Assembly (NCBI RefSeq): GCF_003633685.1
Contig: NZ_RBKT01000001.1
Coordinates: 3,286,001-3,350,000 of the forward strand
Source: Micromonospora pisi
GTDB lineage: Bacteria > Actinomycetota > Actinomycetes > Mycobacteriales > Micromonosporaceae
Reading direction: 5' to 3'
Length of the DNA stretch: 64,000 nt
Shown here in pieces: positions 17,709 to 25,688 of the stretch (its first letter is position 1; every line of letters starts with the position of its first letter). Position numbers and translations under genes: made by a program. The notes below the pieces were generated by a model, which was given only the letters and a program-made list of their open reading frames with translations, ran no database searches and was not told the origin of the DNA.

Positions 17709-17740
17709 AAAAACCCCGCCCCCATGATTTGGGGGCGGGG
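17709..17740 (-). terminator. Rho-independent terminator after tRNA-fMet
   Basis: Perfect stem of CCCCGCCCCC (17714-17723) and GGGGGCGGGG (17731-17740), extended by an A-T pair, with a five-base loop. On the minus strand it is followed directly by TTTTT (17713-17709), so it terminates tRNA transcription. Confidence 0.85.
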
Positions 17741-17762
17741 CTCTGACCTGCACTTTCACTTG

Positions 17763-17836
17763 TAGCGGGGACAGGATTTGAACCTGCGACCTCTGGGTTA
17801 TGAGCCCAGCGAGCTACCGAGCTGCTCCACCCCGCG
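17763..17836 (-). tRNA. Initiator tRNA-Met (CAT)
   Basis: The 74-base gene folds as a cloverleaf with anticodon CAT in GGGCTCATAACCC, T loop GGTTCAAATCC and acceptor arm CGCGGGG/CCCCGC. Initiator features are present: position 1 is C and does not pair with position 72 (here T), and the anticodon stem ends in three G-C pairs (GGG/CCC). The 3' CCA is not encoded. It resembles E. coli tRNA-fMet along most of its length. The broken integrase lies on its 3' side. Confidence 0.95.
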
Positions 17837-17847
17837 TCGACTTGTTA

Positions 17848-17877
17848 AGACTAGCGCACCGGCACACCCGCCCGCAA
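17848..17877 (-). promoter_or_regulatory. Promoter of tRNA-fMet
   Basis: Read on the minus strand, TTGCGG (17877-17872), an 18-base spacer and TAGTCT (17853-17848) stand 11 bases before the tRNA 5' end. Fits a sigma-A-type promoter. Confidence 0.5.
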
Positions 17878-17947
17878 AACGAGCCACCACAAACCGTTGC
17901 GCACCGCCCTGACCAGGGGATTCGTTCAGCGAATGGCGAAAGACAAA

Positions 17948-17994
17948 AAGCTCGGCGGGCCGGAACGAGAGTTCTGTTCCGGCCCGCCGAGCTT
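17948..17994. terminator. Bidirectional terminator hairpin
   Basis: Perfect 19-base arms, AAGCTCGGCGGGCCGGAAC at 17948-17966 and its complement at 17976-17994, with a nine-base loop. A-run on the left and TTCTTTTT on the right give U tracts in both directions. It ends the UPF0182 gene and insulates the tRNA. Confidence 0.85.
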
Positions 17995-18017
17995 CTTTTT
18001 CTGCTATTCGCCTACGG

Positions 18018-21000
18018 TCAGCCGCTCGGAGTGGCGGGCGGCGCACTCGGTGTGGTCCCCGTCTGGGGGGTGGCCGCACTCGGCGTCGGTGACGCCCCGG
18101 CGATCCCGGCCGCCCGCTGGGCTGCCTGGAACTCCGTGAGCGCGGAATCCAGGGTCTTGAGCGACTTCCCCCACCGCTCGACGTCACCGGACGCCTGCGC
18201 GGCCTGCACCTCGGCGATCGCCGCCTGTACCTTCTGCGCCGCCACTGCCAGTTCACCGGTGAGCGCGGGCGGTGCGCTCGGCGTCGCGCCAGGGTTCGGC
18301 GTGGCCGGCGGGTTGTCACTCGGCGGTGGCGGCGGCGTACCGCCCGGCGGTGGAGTGGTGCCGGGGGCCGTCTTGCCCTGCTCGACAAGCTGTTTGATGC
18401 CGTCCTGCAGGTTGTTGGCCAGCACCACGTACTCGCCGCCGTCGCCGTACGAGAGCAGCACCCGCTGCAACAACGGGTACGCGTTCTGCTGGTTGCTCTT
18501 CACGTAGACCGGCTCGACGTAGAGCATGCCGTCCCCGAAGGGCAGCGAGAGCAGGTTGCCGTACTGCACCTGGGCCTGGTTCGACGAGAGCAGGTTGAGT
18601 TCCTGCCGGATCGTCGCGTTGTTGGTCATCTTCTGGTGCACCTGCACCGGCCCGGAGACGGCCGTCTGGTCCGGCAGCTCCAGCACCTGCAACTGCGGCT
18701 GCCCGTTCACGTACGACCCGGAGATCAGCGCGGCCAGGTTCTGCCGGCTCGCCGGGGTCACCGCCGAGGTGAGCTGGAACCGGGGCGACTCCTGCCCGGG
18801 AAGCTGGGTGAACAGGTAGTACGGGGGCTGCCGCTGGCCGGTGTCCGGGGCGTCCGGGACGTTCGGCACCTCCCAGAAGTCCTGCCCGGAGAAGAACTCC
18901 GACGGGTCGGTGACGTGGAACTTGGCCAGCAGGTTGCGCTGCACCTTGAACAGGTCGGCCGGGTAGCGGAAGTGCGCGGCCAGGTCGGCCGGGATCTGCG
19001 ACTTCGGCACCACGAGGTCACCGCCGAAGGCCTTGTTCCATGCCTTGAGCACCGGATCGGCCTCGTCGAACTCGTAGAGCTTCACGGTGCCGTCGTACGC
19101 GTCGACCGTCGCCTTGACCGAGTTGCGGATGTAGTTGACGTTCTCCCGGGCCAGTTGGAAGGTGCCCCGACCGGTCAGCTCGTCGGCCGTCTCGGTCTGG
19201 AGGTTCACCTGCTCCGCGTACGGGTAGGTCGCCGCCGTGGTGTAGCCGTCGATGATCCACTGAATCCGACCGTCGATCAGCGCCGGGTACGGGTCGCCGT
19301 CGAGGGTCAGGAAGGGGGCCACCTTCTCCACCCGGTCGCGCGGGTTACGTACGTAGAGCAGCTTGGAGTTCTCGTTCACCGCCGCGGAGAGCAGGAAGTT
19401 GCTCTCCTGTTCCTTGATCGCGTAGAGCAGCTTGCGGGTGAACGAGCCGATCTCCACCCCACCGGAACCGGTGTAGGTGTAGGTCTGCCCGCCGCCGTTC
19501 TCGCTCTCCCCGCCGGTCGGCCGGTCGAACTCGACGTTGCGGTTCGAGTCGGTCTGGCCGACGATCGCGTAGTCGCTGTCGTCCATCTGCTCGCCGTAGT
19601 AGATCCGCGGCTGTTGCGCCGGGATCTGCTCGGTCGAGGACGAACAGGTCTGCTGCGCCTGGTCACCGAGGAAGCCGGAGACGAAGAACGGCTGACCACC
19701 GCAGACCACCTGGTTCGCCGGGGCGCTGACCAGGCCGTAGCCGTGGGTGAAGACGGTGTGCCGGTTGATCCAGTTGCTCTGCTGCGTGGTCAGCTCGCCG
19801 TAGTTGATCTCGCGCATGCCGACGACGTAGTCCTGGGTGGCACCGTTGACCGTGTAGCGGTCGATGTCGAGCTTGGGGCCGAAGTCGTAGAAGCCCCGCA
19901 CCTGCTGCAACTGGGTGTAGGTCTCGGAGATCAACTGCGGGTCGAGCAGCCGGATGTTCGGCACCACCGAGGTGTCGGTGGCGAGCGTGGCCGGGGGCTT
20001 CAGGTTTCCGGCGCCGTACGGGGCGGTCTGCGTGGCGGCGAGGCCGAAGGAGGCCCGGGTCGCCTCGATGCTGCGCTGGATGTACTGCGATTCCTTGTCC
20101 TTGAGGCTCGGCTTGACCTCGAAGGTCTGCACCGCCCAGGGATAGATGCCACCGATCGCCACCGCCGAGATGCCGAGCAGGGCCAACGAGATGCCCGGCC
20201 AGACCAGGTTGCGCATCACCGCGTTGGAGAACACGATGATCGCGATCGCGACCACCACCGAGATGTAGGCCAGGATCTCCTTCGCCGGCAGCAGTGCGTT
20301 GATGTCGGCGTAGCCGGCGCCGTAGGTGTTGACGCTCTCGTTGAACTCCAGCAGCATCGCCCGCCGGTCCAGCACGTACGCGATCGCCTTGAGCAGCACG
20401 AAGACCGCTACCAGGGTGGTCAGGTGGGCCCGTGCGGCGTTGGTCATCCGGTCCCCGACGCCCTGGAGCCGCACCCCGCCGAAGATGTAGTGCACGGCGA
20501 GCGCGCCGATCACCGAGAGGACCACGGCGGTGAAGCCGACCCCGAGCAGGTAGCGCCAGAACGGGAACTGGAAGACGTAGAAGCCGATGTCGATGCCGAA
20601 CTCGGGGTCCTTGACCCCGAAGCTGCCACCGTTGCGGAACAACAGCCACTGGCTCCACCGGCTCTGCGCACTGAGGCCGGCGAAGAGGCCGACGATCACC
20701 GCGAGCGCGCTGATCCAGGCGCCGATCCTCGGTGCCAGCACCATCCGGTAACGCTCCAGCGTCGCCTGCTCGGCCGAGTGCGGCCGCAGCACCGGGCGCA
20801 GCCGGTAGGCGAGCCAGAGGTTGCCGCCGACCACCACGGCCATGGCGAGCCCGACCGCGGCGAAGAGCAGGATCCGGGTCACCAGGACGTCGGTGAAGAC
20901 CTGAGTGAACCTCACCTCGTCGAACCAGAGCCAGTCGGTCCATGCCTGGACCCCCCAGCCCAGGAGGGTGAACAGCAGGAACACCCCGACCAGCACACCG

Positions 21001-21050
21001 ACCGTGACTCGGCCACGGCGACTCATTCTCGGTAGGGGACTGCTACGCAT
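18018..21050 (-). CDS. UPF0182 family membrane protein
   Basis: 1010 residues, ATG at 21050. Seven membrane helices occupy roughly the first 330 residues (the first VTVGVLVGVFLLFTLLGW), with conserved WTDWLWFDEV after the first helix. A large extracytoplasmic domain follows, with ETYTQLQQVRGFYDF and INRHTVFTHGYG, typical of the family. The C-terminal about 120 residues are Pro/Thr-rich low complexity plus a helical tail. The family is near-universal in actinobacteria, orthologous to Rv3193c, and its function is unknown. Confidence 0.9.
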   Translation of the reverse strand: MRSSPLPRMSRRGRVTVGVLVGVFLLFTLLGWGVQAWTDWLWFDEVRFTQVFTDVLVTRILLFAAVGLAMAVVVGGNLWLAYRLRPVLRPHSAEQATLERYRMVLAPRIGAWISALAVIVGLFAGLSAQSRWSQWLLFRNGGSFGVKDPEFGIDIGFYVFQFPFWRYLLGVGFTAVVLSVIGALAVHYIFGGVRLQGVGDRMTNAARAHLTTLVAVFVLLKAIAYVLDRRAMLLEFNESVNTYGAGYADINALLPAKEILAYISVVVAIAIIVFSNAVMRNLVWPGISLALLGISAVAIGGIYPWAVQTFEVKPSLKDKESQYIQRSIEATRASFGLAATQTAPYGAGNLKPPATLATDTSVVPNIRLLDPQLISETYTQLQQVRGFYDFGPKLDIDRYTVNGATQDYVVGMREINYGELTTQQSNWINRHTVFTHGYGLVSAPANQVVCGGQPFFVSGFLGDQAQQTCSSSTEQIPAQQPRIYYGEQMDDSDYAIVGQTDSNRNVEFDRPTGGESENGGGQTYTYTGSGGVEIGSFTRKLLYAIKEQESNFLLSAAVNENSKLLYVRNPRDRVEKVAPFLTLDGDPYPALIDGRIQWIIDGYTTAATYPYAEQVNLQTETADELTGRGTFQLARENVNYIRNSVKATVDAYDGTVKLYEFDEADPVLKAWNKAFGGDLVVPKSQIPADLAAHFRYPADLFKVQRNLLAKFHVTDPSEFFSGQDFWEVPNVPDAPDTGQRQPPYYLFTQLPGQESPRFQLTSAVTPASRQNLAALISGSYVNGQPQLQVLELPDQTAVSGPVQVHQKMTNNATIRQELNLLSSNQAQVQYGNLLSLPFGDGMLYVEPVYVKSNQQNAYPLLQRVLLSYGDGGEYVVLANNLQDGIKQLVEQGKTAPGTTPPPGGTPPPPPSDNPPATPNPGATPSAPPALTGELAVAAQKVQAAIAEVQAAQASGDVERWGKSLKTLDSALTEFQAAQRAAGIAGASPTPSAATPQTGTTPSAPPATPSG

Positions 21051-21148
21051 GACCACTGTTGGCTCCGCTCCACGGTGATCGGCTCCGACCAGGCACCCAG
21101 AGTACGGGGTCCACCTGAGCGGGATGAGCCCAAGGTGAACACGTCAGG

Positions 21149-22165
21149 TCAACAGAGTGGCGGTTGACCTCCGGTGCGTAGCAGATTCAACGCGTTGAGT
21201 GCGTCCTTGAGCGTGGCCACCCGGTACAGCGGCAGGCCCGGCTGGGGGTTGCGGACCGCCTCGGCGCAGTTGTCCGCCGGCACCAGGAACGACACCGCGC
21301 CGGCCTGCTTCGCCCCGACCAGCTTCTGCGGGATGCCACCGATCGGCCCGACGTTGCCCTCGTCGTCGATGGTCCCGGTGCCGGCGATGATCTTCCCGCC
21401 GGTCAGGTCGTCGGGGGTGAGCTTGTCGATGATGCCCAGGGTGAACATGAGCCCGGCGCTGGGGCCGCCGATGTCGTTCAGGTCGATCTGCAGCTCGAAC
21501 GGGTGCGGCTGCCGTTGCTCGATCTCCACCCCGATCCGTGGCGGCTGACCGCTGGCCGCGGTGGTGGTGACGGTGGTGGTCGAGGCGACGCCGCCGCGCT
21601 GGAAGCCGACGGTGAGCGCGGTGCCGGCCGGCTGGGCCCGGACCAGCTCGGTGAGCTTCGTGGCGGTGGTGACCGGCTGCCCGTTCACCGTCGTGATCAC
21701 GTCATCGGGCTTGAGCCGGTCCACCGATGGCCCGCCCGGGGTCACGACCTTGACCGTGACCTGCACCGGGAAGCCCAGTTCGGTCAGCGCGGCGGTCTCG
21801 GCGCTGGTCTGCGACGCGGTGAAGTCCTCGGCGTTGCGCTCGTCGACCTGCTGCTGCGTCTGCCCCGGCGGGTAGATCAGTTCGCGCGGCACCACGGCCT
21901 CGGAGTCGGAGAGCCAGCCGGAGATCGCCGACAGCAGCCGCACGTCGGGCTGTACGCCGACCGTGGTCAGCCGCAGCTGCCCCGCCGAGCTGGAGGTCTC
22001 CCGGCCGGTCACCTTGATCACCTCCTTGCCGTCCTCGGAGCCCAGCGTGTTGACCGTGGGGCCGGGTCCGAGCACCACGTACGGGATCGGTGTCCCGACC
22101 ACGCCGAGGCTGAGCAGGGCGGTGAGCAGTGCACCGAGCAGGACTGTGACCCCGCGACGTCTCAT
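21149..22165 (-). CDS. YlbL-like PDZ/Lon-type membrane protease
   Basis: 338 residues. N-terminal membrane anchor (VTVLLGALLTALLSLGVVG), a PDZ domain at about 130-205 (VKVVTPGGPSVDRLKPDDVI), and a C-terminal Lon (S16) protease domain with catalytic Ser236 in GGPSAGL and Lys281 in GGIPQK. It acts outside the membrane; the B. subtilis homologue YlbL is a site protease of the cell envelope. ATG preceded by TACGCT at seven bases, so leaderless expression is likely. Divergent from the metalloprotease gene; corresponds to Rv3194c. Confidence 0.9.
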   Translation of the reverse strand: MRRRGVTVLLGALLTALLSLGVVGTPIPYVVLGPGPTVNTLGSEDGKEVIKVTGRETSSSAGQLRLTTVGVQPDVRLLSAISGWLSDSEAVVPRELIYPPGQTQQQVDERNAEDFTASQTSAETAALTELGFPVQVTVKVVTPGGPSVDRLKPDDVITTVNGQPVTTATKLTELVRAQPAGTALTVGFQRGGVASTTTVTTTAASGQPPRIGVEIEQRQPHPFELQIDLNDIGGPSAGLMFTLGIIDKLTPDDLTGGKIIAGTGTIDDEGNVGPIGGIPQKLVGAKQAGAVSFLVPADNCAEAVRNPQPGLPLYRVATLKDALNALNLLRTGGQPPLC

Positions 22166-22277
22166 GCGGCAGAGCGTACCGAGCCCTCATGGGGGTCCCG
22201 CTGGTCGAACCCCTAGTTCTCCCTGAGCACAATTCGGGGACCGGCATTCTGCCCCCTCGCGCGCGTACCGTGGACGG

Positions 22278-23582
22278 GTGCCTGATATTCCGTTCGGCTT
22301 CGCGCTCCCCGGTGGCCAGCCACCTGACCCCAACGACCCGCAGCAGATGCAGCAGTTCATGGCTCAGCTGCAGCAACTGCTCGCCGCCCCGGGCAGTGGC
22401 CCGGTCAACTGGGACCTGGCCCGCCAGGTGGCGGCCAGCCAGCTCAGCTCGACCGGAGACCCGGCGGTCACCCCGTTCGAGCGACACGCTGTGGAAGAGG
22501 CGCTGCGCCTCGCCGACCTGTGGCTGGAGCCCAGCTCCGCGCTCCCGTCGGGCATCCAGACCTCGGTGGCGTGGAACCGCAACGAGTGGATCTTCCGGAC
22601 CCTCGACGTCTGGCGCAAGCTCTGCGACCCGGTCGCCGGCCGGATGGTCGGGGCCATGGGCGACCTGGTGCCACCGGAGGCCCGCGCCCAGCTCGGCCCG
22701 ATGCAGTCGATGGTCGCCACCCTCGGCGGGGCCCTCTTCGGCGGACAGCTCGGCCAGGCGCTCGGCTCGCTCGCCGCCGAGGTGCTCTCGGCCGGGGACA
22801 TCGGGCTTCCGCTCGGACCGGCCGGCACGGCCGCGCTGGTCCCGGCGAACATCCGGGAGTACGGCGCCGGCCTGGAACTGCCGGAGGACGAGGTCCGGCT
22901 CTACGTGGCGCTCCGCGAAGCAGCCCACCAGCGACTCTTCGGGCACGTGCCGTGGTTGCGCGGGCATGTCCTCACCGCGGTGGAGACGTACGCCGCGGGC
23001 ATCACGGTCAACCGTGAGGCGATCGAGGAGGCGATGGGGCGGGTCGACCCGACCAATCCCGAGTCGATGCAGGCGCTGGCCCTGGAGGGCATCTTCACCC
23101 CGGAGGACACGCCGTCACAGAAGGCGTCGCTGGCCCGCCTGGAGACAGCGTTGGCCCTGGTCGAGGGGTGGGTCTGCCACGTCGTCGACAGCGCCGCCTC
23201 GGAACGGCTGCCCAACGTGGTCAAGCTCGGCGAGGCGTTCCGTCGCCGCCGGGCGGCGGGCGGACCGGCCGAGCAGACCTTCGCCGCTCTGGTCGGACTG
23301 GAGCTGCGGCCGAGGCGGCTGCGGGAGGCCGCGGCGCTCTGGGCGGCGCTGACCGAGCACCGGGGAATCGCCGGGCGCGACGCCATCTGGGGGCACCCGG
23401 ACCTGCTTCCCTCCGGCGAGGAGTTCGCCGACCCGGAGGGCTTCGCCCGCGCTCAGCTCGACCTCGACGAACTGGACTCGTTCGACTTCACCCAGCCGGG
23501 CGGCCCGGCGGGCGGGGACCGCATCAGCGGTGACCAGACCGACGAGGGCCCGGAGCAGCCCGGGGACAAGAACCCTTCCTGA
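22278..23582 (+). CDS. Zinc-dependent metalloprotease (hydrolase family TIGR03624/DUF2342)
   Basis: 434 residues. The N-terminal low-complexity segment (QQMQQFMAQLQQLLA) is usual for this family. The core includes YVALREAAHQRLFGHVPWLRG at about 210-230, in which the EAAHxR segment stands where zinc proteases place their helix, and ALVEGWVCHVVD later. C-terminal tail acidic. GTG with TACCGT six bases upstream, so leaderless. The homologue Rv3195 stands at the same place in Mycobacterium. Proteolytic activity is assumed from the family name; it has not been proven here. Confidence 0.8.
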   Translation: MPDIPFGFALPGGQPPDPNDPQQMQQFMAQLQQLLAAPGSGPVNWDLARQVAASQLSSTGDPAVTPFERHAVEEALRLADLWLEPSSALPSGIQTSVAWNRNEWIFRTLDVWRKLCDPVAGRMVGAMGDLVPPEARAQLGPMQSMVATLGGALFGGQLGQALGSLAAEVLSAGDIGLPLGPAGTAALVPANIREYGAGLELPEDEVRLYVALREAAHQRLFGHVPWLRGHVLTAVETYAAGITVNREAIEEAMGRVDPTNPESMQALALEGIFTPEDTPSQKASLARLETALALVEGWVCHVVDSAASERLPNVVKLGEAFRRRRAAGGPAEQTFAALVGLELRPRRLREAAALWAALTEHRGIAGRDAIWGHPDLLPSGEEFADPEGFARAQLDLDELDSFDFTQPGGPAGGDRISGDQTDEGPEQPGDKNPS

Positions 23583-23605
23583 ACCCGGTGGTTCCTCTCC
23601 GCCGG

Positions 23606-24208
23606 TCAGCCGGCGGAGAGGAGCGCCCGGGTGGTCTCCCAGCCCTCGACCGCCACGTCCAGGGTGGCCAGGTCGGCCGGGCCGCGTAGTCGGCGCCAGC
23701 CCGGAGCGACCGCCACCTCGGTCGGGTCCGGCGCGGCGGCCCGGAGCGTGTCCGCGTCCGTCGTGTCCAGGTCGACCTCGGTGAGCCAGGCCGGTGCGGG
23801 CAGCCGCGACGCCACCCCGAACAATCCCGGGCCGGTCGGGGCGGCCGGGGCGACCGCCACCTTCCGGCTGCTCAGCGGGCGGAGTAACTTGCCCAGGATC
23901 AGGCCGGGAAGGTCGGGCGCGTCGGCGACGATCACCGCCGCCTGGTCGTAGCCGTCGGCGGCCGCCGCGGCGAGCGCCGCGCCCACGGTCCGGACCGGAA
24001 GGTCGTAGATCGGCATTCCCGGCCAGGCCACCGCGTCGGCCAGCGGCCGTTCGGCGGCGGTCGCGGCGATCGCCGGTTCGGCCTCACTGAGCGTGGCGAT
24101 CAGGTCGACCACGTCCTCGGCCAGGGCGGTTTGCCAGCGGATCGGGTCGGTGCCGGGGGGCGCCCAGTGCACCGGTCCCAGCAGTGTCACCACCAGACGT
24201 CGGGCCAT
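23606..24208 (-). CDS. Conserved hypothetical, nucleotidyltransferase-like fold
   Basis: 200 residues. AVIVADAPDLPGLILGKLLRPL resembles the Asp-containing strand of GT-A/nucleotidyltransferases such as CofC and DUF2064 proteins, but the N-terminal GxGxR loop is missing, so the assignment is tentative. ATG with TAGATT six bases upstream, predicting a leaderless transcript. Tail to tail with the metalloprotease gene, 23 bases apart. Confidence 0.6.
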   Translation of the reverse strand: MARRLVVTLLGPVHWAPPGTDPIRWQTALAEDVVDLIATLSEAEPAIAATAAERPLADAVAWPGMPIYDLPVRTVGAALAAAAADGYDQAAVIVADAPDLPGLILGKLLRPLSSRKVAVAPAAPTGPGLFGVASRLPAPAWLTEVDLDTTDADTLRAAAPDPTEVAVAPGWRRLRGPADLATLDVAVEGWETTRALLSAG

Positions 24209-24237
24209 CCGACGAATCTAGCCCGGCGTTGGCCGGC

Positions 24238-24765
24238 TCAGTCGGTCAGGTTGACCGCGACGGCGGCCACCCCTTCCAGATAGCCCCGGGCCCGCTCGGT
24301 CTTGGGGTAGCGCCCCACCAGGGCCCAGAACCGGGCGTTGTGGCTCGGTACGACGAGGTGGGCCAGTTCGTGCAGGAGCACGTAGTCGATCACCCACTCG
24401 GGCATCTCCTGGACCCGGTGCGAGATCCGGATGGTGCGGTCGGCCGGGGTGCAGGAGCCCCAGCGCCCGTTCTGGTTGGTGACCCACCGGACGCTCGCCG
24501 GGACGGCCACCCGACCGTGCTCGGCGAGGTATCGGTCGATCAGCCGTTGGGCCCGGAGCAGCAGATCGTCGTCGGACCGACCGTTGCGTTCCTCCCGGGC
24601 GGCCAGCCGGGCGAGCATCCGGTCGACCCACTCGCTCTCCTCGGCGCGGGAGAACTGGTCCGGGATCAGCACCACGACCCGCTCACCGTCGCGGTAGGCG
24701 GACACCGTCCGGCGCCGGCGCACACTGCGCCGTACCTCGACGACCGGCTTGCGCGCCCCAGCCAT
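24238..24765 (-). CDS. YgjP-like M48/WLM metallopeptidase
   Basis: 175 residues. The zinc motif HELAH is at 132-136 with third-ligand candidate H142 in SHNARFW, and the preceding NGRWGSCTPADRTIRI is the family signature of YgjP (DUF45) proteins. No signal peptide, so cytoplasmic. It follows its own promoter region (24766-24900) and is read toward the hypothetical gene at 24208 with 30 bases between. Substrate unknown. Confidence 0.85.
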   Translation of the reverse strand: MAGARKPVVEVRRSVRRRRTVSAYRDGERVVVLIPDQFSRAEESEWVDRMLARLAAREERNGRSDDDLLLRAQRLIDRYLAEHGRVAVPASVRWVTNQNGRWGSCTPADRTIRISHRVQEMPEWVIDYVLLHELAHLVVPSHNARFWALVGRYPKTERARGYLEGVAAVAVNLTD

Positions 24766-25270
24766 TACCGGTCCGCGACAGCCCGGGTTTCATTCACGAA
24801 GGAAAACTAATGCGTAGTGACCAGGTGACCGCAAGAGTCAACCCATCGACACGCGCCGGGAAAATCCCGGTTAGCGGCCTACAGTCCGAAAAAATTATTT
24901 GACCGGCCCGGCCGGCGGGGGCGGCACGGCCTCTCCGAGGCGTACGAACGCTGAGCGACACGCGGCGGGCTCCACGGTAAACGATCAACCTCGGGGCTGT
25001 TGCGCGGCACCCCTGAATGCCGTTCTGAAGGCGTTCATCCGGCGTGTCCCTGCGAAACTGACTTATCCGACCTATTCCGGCATGCACACTCTCGTCGTCG
25101 GCTTACTCACAGTGCCGACGCATTGCTGACTGGAACCTCCCGCACCTGGGTAGGGTCCGCGGACCGGCGGTCACACAGTGGTGATCGCGCAGAGATCCCA
25201 GCGCCGGGGCCTTCGCGGCCCGCCGCCGGGCAGACGTTGGGTGAGTGACCCGACGGAAGAGGAGGGCACC
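24766..25270. promoter_or_regulatory. Divergent promoter region, M48 and DUF5679 genes
   Basis: 505 bases without a supported gene. On the minus strand, TTGACT followed 19 bases later by TACGCA could drive the M48 gene. A 30-codon frame at 24810-24902 with AAGGA upstream is possible but unsupported. A relatively AT-rich patch (AAAAAATTATTTGA near 24890) stands out. AGAGGAGGG before 25271 is the DUF5679 ribosome binding site. Confidence 0.35.
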
Positions 25271-25438
25271 GTGGCCGACAAGGCCCAGACCTACAACGGG
25301 TACTGCGTCAAGTGCAAGGAAAAGCGTGACTTCGAGGGCAACGTCGAGGTGTCCAAGACGGGCATGAACATGGCCAAGGGCAAATGTCCCGTCTGCGGAA
25401 CGACGGTCAACCGGATCCTCGGCAAGGCCAAGGTCTGA
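25271..25438 (+). CDS. DUF5679 small zinc-ribbon protein
   Basis: 55 residues from GTG at 25271, strong AGGAGGG site upstream. Two CxxC knuckles (YCVKCKEKR and GKCPVCGTT) spaced by about 28 residues form a zinc ribbon. Lysine-rich. Widely conserved in actinobacteria; function unknown. Monocistronic, closed by a perfect terminator hairpin. Confidence 0.85.
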   Translation: MADKAQTYNGYCVKCKEKRDFEGNVEVSKTGMNMAKGKCPVCGTTVNRILGKAKV

Positions 25439-25461
25439 CCGCCACGCGCTATCACTTCGCG

Positions 25462-25493
25462 GGGAAGGGGCGGCCAACCGGCCGCCCCTTCCC
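25462..25493. terminator. Terminator hairpin after DUF5679
   Basis: Perfect 14-bp stem, GGGAAGGGGCGGCC at 25462-25475 and complement at 25480-25493, loop AACC, then GTTT. Confidence 0.8.
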
Positions 25494-25585
25494 GTTTCCC
25501 GTCACCGCATCACGGCCGGCACGCCTCTGTCGCGCTGCGGACACCCGCTGTGATGTCCCGAGCACGACATTAGTTACTCGCCAGT

Positions 25586-25647
25586 TGTGGATAACCCACG
25601 AAAGCCTGTGGATAGTGCACGGCATGGCTGCCACTGCCTGTGGATAA
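25586..25647 (+). promoter_or_regulatory. Cluster of three DnaA boxes
   Basis: TGTGGATAA at 25586-25594, TGTGGATAG at 25607-25615 and TGTGGATAA at 25639-25647, all on the same strand. Two are the exact complement of the DnaA box TTATCCACA and the third has one mismatch. Start-to-start distances are 21 and 32 bases, near two and three helical turns. The cluster ends 42 bases before the ATG of the ThiF-like gene. Confidence 0.6.
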
Positions 25648-25688
25648 CGATCGACTGATCGTTGGGCAACGATGACAGCGTGTCACCT

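Noticed and set aside
18636-21035. Very long plus-strand frame over the UPF0182 gene
   Set aside because: Mirror frame caused by high third-position GC of the minus-strand gene; His/Arg/Val-rich with no domain.
24810-24902. 30-codon frame with AAGGA upstream
   Set aside because: No similarity and no context; kept only as a note in the promoter region.
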